Shown here: positions 6,944-11,206 of the stretch, piece after piece | Layout: each line of letters opens with the position of its first letter | Position numbering within the stretch: the first letter of the stretch is position 1 | Source: Acidobacteriota bacterium | Lineage (GTDB): Bacteria > Acidobacteriota > Thermoanaerobaculia > Multivoradales > JAHEKO01 | Assembly (NCBI GenBank): GCA_024638355.1 | Contig: JAHEKO010000078.1 | Coordinates: 1 to 11,206, forward strand | Direction of reading: 5' to 3' | DNA length: 11,206 nt | Program-made: the position numbers and the translations under genes | The notes under the pieces: model-generated | The model's input: only the letters and a program-made list of their open reading frames with translations | The model's database searches: none | Told to the model about the DNA's origin: nothing

Positions 6944-8103
6944 CGGTTTCGCGGCCGCACGACCGTCGTGGCCCGGACGCGCACGAAGAGCCGCTCCCGA
7001 AGAGCCGACGCCGGGTCACCGGGGGGAAGGTACGAGCGGTCCTCGATGCCGAGGAGTGGCGGCGCGAGGTGGCCGCGGCTCGCGCGCGCGGCGCGAAGCA
7101 CCAGGGACACGCGCACGAGCTCGACCCTCCCCGAGGACCAGGCTCCGGCGTCTCCCCTGTCGCGAGGATCGTTGTAGCGCCATTCATCCGCACGCCGCTC
7201 GCCGGTCGAGCCCTCGGCCACGGCGCCGTCCCGGTCGAGATCGATCGCCACGGCGACCTGGAGGTCGACGGCGTCATCCACCAGGGCGACGCCGCCGGCC
7301 GGCGAGCTCGGATGCGCACGCTCGGAGCCCGGCGAGACGCGGACTCGGGAAAGGCGATGACGGGGGTGGCGCTCGGGCGCACCGCGGCCGCGGCGCAAGT
7401 AGAAGCGGTGCTCCTCGAGCACGCCGACCCGCCGGATCTGGCTCGGCTCGATCGCTTCACAGGCCGAAGCGAGCTCGTCGCCCGCCGCGGACTCGACTTG
7501 CCGCACCTCCAGCACCAGCTCGGTCAGCCGGCCGCTCCCGTCGCGCTGCACGCCGGTCGCGCCCGCGATCTCGGCGACCGAACAGCGCGGAGAGCCCGGG
7601 CCGCCGCTCAGCAGAAGTGCCTCGGCCTCCACCTGACGAGCGGTCTCCAGCCAGGGCTCGAGGGGCGCGACGGCGCCGGGGCTCGCACTCTCCCGGCGCA
7701 GGGTCAGGGCGAGACGATGCGGCTCCGGGCGCGACACCGACGAGACCTCGGCGATCTCTGCGGAAAGGACGCCGCGAAGGATCAAGACGTCCGTGTCCGG
7801 CACGATGTCGGCCGATCGGGAGCCGGCGATCCGAGCGCCGGGAGCGGCGTTGTTGCGCACGACGACAGCGACGGCGCCCGGCAGTCCTCCGCGGCCGGCC
7901 AGGCGGCAGTAACGCTCGAGCTCGTGCCGCGCGATGCGAAGCGACTGCTGCAAATCGGCCGTCAGGCCCTGACGTCTCGCCACTTCGGCATGCACCCGCA
8001 GCAGGGCGAGAAGCCCCAGGCTCAACGCCAGGCCGAGGGTCAGCGCCACCAGGAGCTCGAGCAGGGTGGCGCCCCGCCCGCGCTCTAGTCGAGGCGCGCC
8101 CAT
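6940..8103 (-). CDS. PilW-like type IV pilus minor pilin
   Basis: The start chosen is ATG 8103, giving 387 residues, because the type III signal follows at once: MGAPRLERGRG, predicted prepilin peptidase cleavage after G11, then ATLLELLVALTLGLALSLG with the mature E5 (E16). A longer in-frame extension to 8322 is arginine-rich, precedes the signal, and lies wholly over the pilV gene, so it is not real. After the helix comes a PilW-like body (ELERYCRLAGRGG, then DTDVLILRGVLS near 120, typical of PilW). It overlaps the pilV 3' end by 19 bp and ends in ATGA overlap with pilX, so V-W-X is one operon. Minor pilins form the tip or priming complex of type IV pili. Confidence 0.83.
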   Translation of the reverse strand: MGAPRLERGRGATLLELLVALTLGLALSLGLLALLRVHAEVARRQGLTADLQQSLRIARHELERYCRLAGRGGLPGAVAVVVRNNAAPGARIAGSRSADIVPDTDVLILRGVLSAEIAEVSSVSRPEPHRLALTLRRESASPGAVAPLEPWLETARQVEAEALLLSGGPGSPRCSVAEIAGATGVQRDGSGRLTELVLEVRQVESAAGDELASACEAIEPSQIRRVGVLEEHRFYLRRGRGAPERHPRHRLSRVRVSPGSERAHPSSPAGGVALVDDAVDLQVAVAIDLDRDGAVAEGSTGERRADEWRYNDPRDRGDAGAWSSGRVELVRVSLVLRAARASRGHLAPPLLGIEDRSYLPPGDPASALRERLFVRVRATTVVRPRNR

Positions 8104-8600
8104 TCGAGACGCTCCAGTCTCGCCAGCGGCCGGCCGCCGATCCTGCGGGCTACCCGTACCTCGATTCCGAACAGCCCGACACCCGGCGGCTCGCCGGTAG
8201 CGGGCTCGGCCTCGCCGCGATCGAGCCGACCGTCCCGCACGGCGCTGAGAGGGTATCGGCGCACGACGGTCTCGCGCACCCAGAGCGCCAGATCGGGGCC
8301 CGGGGGCTGGCCGGTCCGCCATCGGCGCGCGTCACGTGAAAAGTACGCCCAGCTCGAAAGGGCCGCCGAGGTCATCCCGGAGGACGGCAGGCGCGTGGCT
8401 TCGAGAGTGCTCTGCGCGATCGCCGCCGCCGCCGAGCGCTCGGCCCCCGAGCGCACGTCGAGTACGGCTCGCGAAAAAAGGGATGCGACGGCCAGAACGG
8501 CCACGAGCAGTAGCCCCGAGGCCAGCAGGACTTCGAGAAGCGAATAGCCGCGGCCGAGCCGACGCGCGGGTCTCTGCGAGAGCTTCACCATCCTCTTCAT
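8085..8600 (-). CDS. PilV-like type IV pilus minor pilin
   Basis: A 171-residue prepilin with a basic leader ending RRLGRG, a predicted cleavage site before YSLLEVLLASGLLLVAVLAV, and E5 present (E23 of the precursor). This is the class III signal of PilV/GspI-type minor pilins. The body is short, with VRETVVRRYPLSAVRDGRL and a C-terminal FGIEVRVARRI strand region, as in PilV-like proteins. It is the first of the three overlapping pilin genes. ATG 8600 is taken as the start. An in-frame ATG at 8591 is also possible, and neither has a good Shine-Dalgarno sequence. A GC hairpin (8621-8639) lies 20 nt upstream. No FimT/GspH, PilY1 or PilE gene is in the window. Confidence 0.82.
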   Translation of the reverse strand: MKRMVKLSQRPARRLGRGYSLLEVLLASGLLLVAVLAVASLFSRAVLDVRSGAERSAAAAIAQSTLEATRLPSSGMTSAALSSWAYFSRDARRWRTGQPPGPDLALWVRETVVRRYPLSAVRDGRLDRGEAEPATGEPPGVGLFGIEVRVARRIGGRPLARLERLEWARLD

Positions 8601-8620
8601 CAGAAGAAGACGGAGCGCGG

Positions 8621-8639
8621 GGCCGGCGTCTCACCGGCC
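8621..8639 (-). terminator. Intergenic GC hairpin between the zinc-ribbon gene and pilV
   Basis: GGCCGG (8621-8626) and CCGGCC (8634-8639) form a perfect 6-bp stem with a 7-nt loop in the 62-bp gap after the zinc-ribbon stop. On the minus strand a pyrimidine stretch (CTTCTTCT) follows rather than a pure T-tract. It could terminate or attenuate the zinc-ribbon transcript before the pilin operon. Confidence 0.35.
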
Positions 8640-8662
8640 GGCCGCAGGACTCGGAGCGTTTT

Positions 8663-8881
8663 CTAGAGCAACCCGCCCAGGCCGCCGGCGAAGAAGGTCC
8701 GGCATTTCGAGCAGACGATCACCTGGCCCCGTCTGGGAAGCGCCGAGGTGAAATTGACCCGTGTGCGGAGCAGGCGAACGACCAGAACCGTGTCGATCTG
8801 CTCCTTACAGAAGCCACACTTCGCCGGCGCCTCGAGCGCGTACTCGGCCTCTATCGCCTGGTCCGTCGTCCGGTCTTCCAT
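8663..8881 (-). CDS. Small two-CxxC zinc-ribbon-like protein, unknown function
   Basis: A 72-residue protein with two cysteine pairs, CGFC (C22, C25) and CSKC (C57, C60), spaced like a zinc ribbon. Between them is a hydrophobic/basic segment (TVLVVRLLRTRVNF), and the tail is glycine-rich (FFAGGLGGLL). It has no signal peptide and is probably cytosolic. The start is well supported: ATG 8881 is preceded by AGGGGG four nucleotides upstream, the clearest isolated ribosome binding site in the window. It stands between a divergent control region and the pilin operon. The 62-bp gap with a hairpin suggests its own transcript. I do not recognise a named family. It could bind nucleic acid or a protein partner, but nothing in the sequence decides this. 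Confidence 0.75.
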   Translation of the reverse strand: MEDRTTDQAIEAEYALEAPAKCGFCKEQIDTVLVVRLLRTRVNFTSALPRRGQVIVCSKCRTFFAGGLGGLL

Positions 8882-8928
8882 ATTTCCCCCTACCGCTTAG
8901 TGCCGCGGAGTGGCCCGGACCGGACAAA

Positions 8929-8962
8929 GATATAGCGACCACCGCATCCCACGTAGACGTGG
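8929..8962 (-). promoter_or_regulatory. Candidate promoter and operator of the zinc-ribbon gene
   Basis: On the minus strand a TATATC hexamer (8929-8934) lies about 48 bp before the ATG. Fourteen base pairs further upstream is a perfect dyad, CCACGT-AG-ACGTGG (8949-8962), placed where a -35 box would be. This is the usual place for a repressor or activator site. There is no convincing -35 consensus, and the regulator is unknown. Confidence 0.3.
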
Positions 8963-9220
8963 CCGACCTGATCAACTAGACTGAGGCTAGTGATTCAGAG
9001 CTTCAAGCTTCGGTCAAGTTATGGTGTCGGGGGGGGCTACCGCTCGCCATACTTATCCCATCCCTCTCTTAGGAGAGATTCAGAGCATCACCCGCTTTTC
9101 TCTATCCGCAATCCGCTTTCTACAGCGGTAAACCGTTGATGCCCACCGCGTTCGGAGCTCCCCCCTTCACCTCCAAGCAGTTCCGCAGTTCATCCTTCCG
9201 CATGATGTAGGTTTCCGCCG

Positions 9221-9237
9221 TGTCATCTTTTCTGACA
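9221..9237 (+). promoter_or_regulatory. Candidate operator upstream of sufT
   Basis: A perfect inverted repeat TGTCA-N7-TGACA ends 18 bp before the sufT ATG. The centre-to-centre distance of 12 bp is suitable for a dimeric regulator. No known consensus is assigned, and a chance dyad is possible. Confidence 0.25.
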
Positions 9238-9255
9238 GGAATCTGAGTTTTTTCG

Positions 9256-9801
9256 ATGCATTCGCGAGAACAGACGACCCTCCGGCGCGACGTAGAGGTC
9301 ATCCAGATCCCTGACGGCCTCCCGGCGGTGCTGGCCGAAGGGTCCCGCGTCTTGATCACACAGGAGCTCGGCGGCTCATACACCGTCATGAACGACTACG
9401 GCGCGATGTTCCGCATCGACGAGGAAAACGCCGACGCGCTCGGCAAGGAAGCGGCGAGCGTGGCCGAGGAGGCGCCGCCCGACGACGCGCCGCTCGAAGA
9501 GCGAGTGTGGGCACAGCTCCGCAAGTGCTACGACCCCGAGATCCCGGTCAACATCGTCGACCTCGGTCTGGTCTACGACTGCACGATCGAGGACAATCCG
9601 GAGGGCGACTCCAGGGTCCAGGTGAAGATGACCCTGACGGCGCCGGGGTGCGGGATGGGCCCGGTCCTGGCGGACGACGTCAAGCGCCGCATCGACGCAC
9701 TCGGGGGAGTCGGCGAGACCCACGTCGAGATCGTGCTGGATCCGCCCTGGGCACCGAACATGATGTCCGAGGCCGCCCGGCTCGAGCTGGGCATGTTTTA
9801 G
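9256..9801 (+). CDS. sufT: SufT, Fe-S cluster assembly/maturation protein (DUF59/MIP18 family)
   Basis: A 181-residue protein of the long SufT type. SufT helps mature Fe-S proteins as an accessory to the SUF system in the cytosol. The N-terminal SufT-specific part (about 9-62) shows RDVEVIQIPDG, ITQELGGSYTV and FRIDEENADALG. After an acidic linker (63-80) comes the MIP18/DUF59 domain with YDPEIPVNIVDLGLVYD (92-108), LTAPGCGMGP (127-136, conserved C132) and the terminal DPPWAPNMMSEAARLELGMF, all diagnostic. The start at ATG 9256 is the first start after an in-frame TGA at 9244 and fits the family N-terminus, though no Shine-Dalgarno sequence is visible. No other suf gene is present. It converges on the E1 gene with a 7-bp gap. 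Confidence 0.92.
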   Translation: MHSREQTTLRRDVEVIQIPDGLPAVLAEGSRVLITQELGGSYTVMNDYGAMFRIDEENADALGKEAASVAEEAPPDDAPLEERVWAQLRKCYDPEIPVNIVDLGLVYDCTIEDNPEGDSRVQVKMTLTAPGCGMGPVLADDVKRRIDALGGVGETHVEIVLDPPWAPNMMSEAARLELGMF

Positions 9802-9808
9802 GCCGGGA

Positions 9809-11206
9809 CTAGAAGATGGGCGGAAACCGCCCGGGGTCGCGCTCGCGCGCCAGCTCGTAGACCGCCTGAAAGATCGACTCCCGATTGGGCTTCGACGAGT
9901 AGTCCCCGTCCGAGCCGTAGGCCGGCCGATGCTCCTTGGCGCTCAGCGTTCGGGGCGCGGTATCGAGCCATGAGAAGGCGCCCTGCTCCTCCAGCACCTG
10001 CTGCGCCATGTAGGCCGTGGCGCCACCCGGGACGTCCTCGTCGACGAAGAGGACCGAGCTCGTCTTCTTCACCGACTCCAGGATGCGGCTGCCCAGGTCG
10101 AACGGCAGGAGGGTCTGCACGTCGATGACCTCGACCTCGACGCCGACGTCGGCGAGCGCCGTCGCCGCCTCGAGGGCGATCCTGCACAGCGCGCCGTAGG
10201 TGACGAGCGTCACGTCGCGGCCCGGGCGCAGAACTTCCGGCACGCCGAGCGGCAGCCGGATCTCGCCGATGTTCACGGGCAGCGCCTCTTTCGATCGATA
10301 GCCGTTCAACACCTCGACGACCAGGCCGGCGTCGTCCGAGGCCAGCAGCGTGTTGTAGAAGCCCGCCGCCCGGGTCATGTCGCGAGGCACGCAGATGTAG
10401 AGCCCGCGCAGCAGATGGACCAGGCTCGCGAGCGGCGAGCCCGAGTGCCAGACACCCTCCAGGCGATGTCCGCGCGTGCGGATGATCACCGGCGCCTTCT
10501 GGCCGCCGTGCGTCCGCCAGCGGAGGGTCGCCAGATCGTCCGAGAGGATCTGCAAGCAGTAGAGCAGATAGTCCAGATACTGCACCTCGGCGATCGGACG
10601 CAGTCCCCGTAGCGCCATGCCGATGGCCTGGCCGACGATCGTCGCCTCGCGGATCCCGGTATCGGCCACGCGAAGCGCGCCGTACTTCTCCTGCAGGCCG
10701 GCGAAGCCCTGGTTGACGTCGCCCAGCCGCCCCAGGTCTTCGCCGAAGGCGATCAGATTGGGGTGGCGCTCGAGAGCGTGGTCGAAAAACGCGTTGAGCA
10801 CCTCGAAGCCGCGCACCTCGGGCGACTTGGAGGTGATCACCGGCTCGACGGCCGGCACCGTGAGCGCCGAGCCCTCGCTTTCGCTGTAGAGATGCGATCC
10901 GTAGCGCTCTTCCTGCAGGCCGGCCATATCGCGGTACCAGCGCTGCAGCTGCCGCCGCGGCTCGTGCTCTTCGTGGCGTACGGTGATCAGAGCCTCCGCC
11001 GCGGTCGCCAGAAGGTCACGACGCAGCGGGTTCGGCGTACGCGCCAGCCGCTGCCGCGCCTCGGCGGCCCGGGGCGACGCGCGCTCCACCGCCTCCAGCA
11101 CGGCGACCAGCCGGTCCCGGTCGGCGTCGATGTCTCGACGGAACGCCTCCCAGGCCTCGCGCTGTGCCTGACGCACGAAGGCCCGATCCTCGGCCTCCGC
11201 CGCGTC
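9809..11206 (-). CDS. 2-oxoacid dehydrogenase E1, beta (transketolase-like) half of a probable fused alpha/beta subunit, 5'-partial
   Basis: Thiamine-diphosphate-dependent E1 decarboxylates pyruvate or branched-chain 2-oxoacids and acylates E2. The 465 visible residues are the C-terminal part, and the frame is open to the window edge, so the GTG at 11176 need not be the start. Residues 1-130 are a charged helical region with PNPLRRDLLATA and the RHEEHEPRRQLQRWYRD stretch. A standard E1-beta fold follows: NAFFDHALERHPNLIAFGEDLG, VADTGIREATIVGQAIGMAL with the ThDP-activating Glu (E187), then HSGSP (254-258). The C-terminal domain has VTYGALCRIALEAA, VIDVQTLLPFD and LFVDEDVPGG, and the end reads RPAYGSDGDYSSKPN. 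A long region before the beta domain and this ending are typical of fused alpha/beta E1 proteins in Bacteroidota and relatives. Substrate cannot be told from this half. Confidence 0.85.
   Translation of the reverse strand, partial: DAAEAEDRAFVRQAQREAWEAFRRDIDADRDRLVAVLEAVERASPRAAEARQRLARTPNPLRRDLLATAAEALITVRHEEHEPRRQLQRWYRDMAGLQEERYGSHLYSESEGSALTVPAVEPVITSKSPEVRGFEVLNAFFDHALERHPNLIAFGEDLGRLGDVNQGFAGLQEKYGALRVADTGIREATIVGQAIGMALRGLRPIAEVQYLDYLLYCLQILSDDLATLRWRTHGGQKAPVIIRTRGHRLEGVWHSGSPLASLVHLLRGLYICVPRDMTRAAGFYNTLLASDDAGLVVEVLNGYRSKEALPVNIGEIRLPLGVPEVLRPGRDVTLVTYGALCRIALEAATALADVGVEVEVIDVQTLLPFDLGSRILESVKKTSSVLFVDEDVPGGATAYMAQQVLEEQGAFSWLDTAPRTLSAKEHRPAYGSDGDYSSKPNRESIFQAVYELARERDPGRFPPIF
9818..9832 (+). 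terminator. GC hairpin just after sufT (possible terminator)
   Basis: GGGCGG (9818-9823), AAA loop, CCGCCC (9827-9832) form a perfect 6-bp stem starting 17 nt after the sufT stop, inside the last codons of the convergent E1 gene. There is no T-tract on the plus strand. It may act on sufT transcripts in the 7-bp convergent junction or may be only coding sequence. Confidence 0.25.

Larger units (their letters stand above)
8882..9255. other. Divergent intergenic region between the zinc-ribbon gene and sufT
   Basis: A 374-bp gene-free stretch, unusual in this packed window and visibly poorer in GC from about 8970 on. It holds an ACTAG/CTAGT inverted repeat (8975-8991), the decamer GATTCAGAGC twice (8992-9001 and 9077-9086), and a run of eight G (9029-9036). 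It also has a small CTCTC-TTAG-GAGAG hairpin near 9064-9077, an imperfect dyad CAGCGGT-AA-ACCGTTG near 9123-9138, and TGTCA-N7-TGACA (9221-9237). I see no tRNA and no known riboswitch or RNase P/SRP RNA signature. A minus-strand frame ending at 9120 is open but lacks a supported start. Confidence 0.6.

Noticed and set aside
8104..8322. N-terminal extension of the PilW-like frame
   Set aside because: It is arginine-rich, lies over the pilV gene, and would bury the class III prepilin signal 84 residues into the protein.
8992..9086. GATTCAGAGC direct repeat flanking 75 bp, as a mini-transposon with target duplication
   Set aside because: No terminal inverted repeats lie inside the copies and the element would be too short. 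A chance or regulatory repeat is more likely.
9050..9115. Replication or partition origin near parA (TTATCC- and CTATCCGCA-like words)
   Set aside because: The DnaA-box matches are poor and few. There is no dnaA, dnaN or parB and no parS-like palindrome, and parA is 4 kb away beside CHAD.
9120..9389. 89-codon minus-strand frame starting inside sufT
   Set aside because: The first half is antisense to well-supported sufT codons. Only the part after 9255 could be independent, and it lacks a supported start, so it is kept as a finding rather than a gene.

Overview
The window is 11.2 kb of GC-rich, densely packed bacterial chromosome. It holds ten protein genes on both strands, mostly with gaps of 7-62 bp or short overlaps. 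I see no rRNA, tRNA, insertion sequence, phage gene or CRISPR array. The gene set (archaeal-type phosphoglycerate mutase, PPK1 beside CHAD and SixA proteins, type IV pilus minor pilins, SufT, and a 2-oxoacid dehydrogenase E1 with a long region in front of its beta half) fits a free-living Gram-negative bacterium. Acidobacteriota or a related deep lineage is my best guess, but this is inference from gene content and base composition only.

Layout. (1) 1-1190: 5'-truncated cofactor-independent phosphoglycerate mutase (apgM type), plus strand. (2) 1199-6232: a polyphosphate-centred block. It has a SixA-like histidine phosphatase (minus), divergent PPK1 (plus), then a ParA/MinD-type ATPase and a CYTH-like/CHAD protein (minus, translationally coupled). 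(3) 6254-8600: three overlapping minus-strand genes for PilX-, PilW- and PilV-like minor pilins, transcribed in the order V-W-X towards the CHAD gene. (4) 8663-8881: a 72-residue two-CxxC zinc-ribbon protein of unknown role, minus strand. (5) 8882-9255: the only sizeable gene-free stretch, a divergent control region that is visibly less GC-rich and carries small dyads. (6) 9256-9801: sufT, plus strand. (7) 9809-11206: C-terminal part of a 2-oxoacid dehydrogenase E1, minus strand, running off the window.

How the genes may work together. PPK1 makes polyphosphate, and CHAD domains are known to bind polyphosphate and decorate its granules. ParA/MinD ATPases position cargo on the nucleoid or membrane. 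The ParA gene starts inside the CHAD stop codon and converges on ppk. The most interesting hypothesis here is a dedicated granule-positioning pair (ParA ATPase plus CHAD adaptor) next to the granule-making enzyme, with a SixA phosphatase alongside. Flanking genes are central metabolism (phosphoglycerate mutase, E1) and Fe-S maturation (SufT) and look like ordinary housekeeping neighbours.
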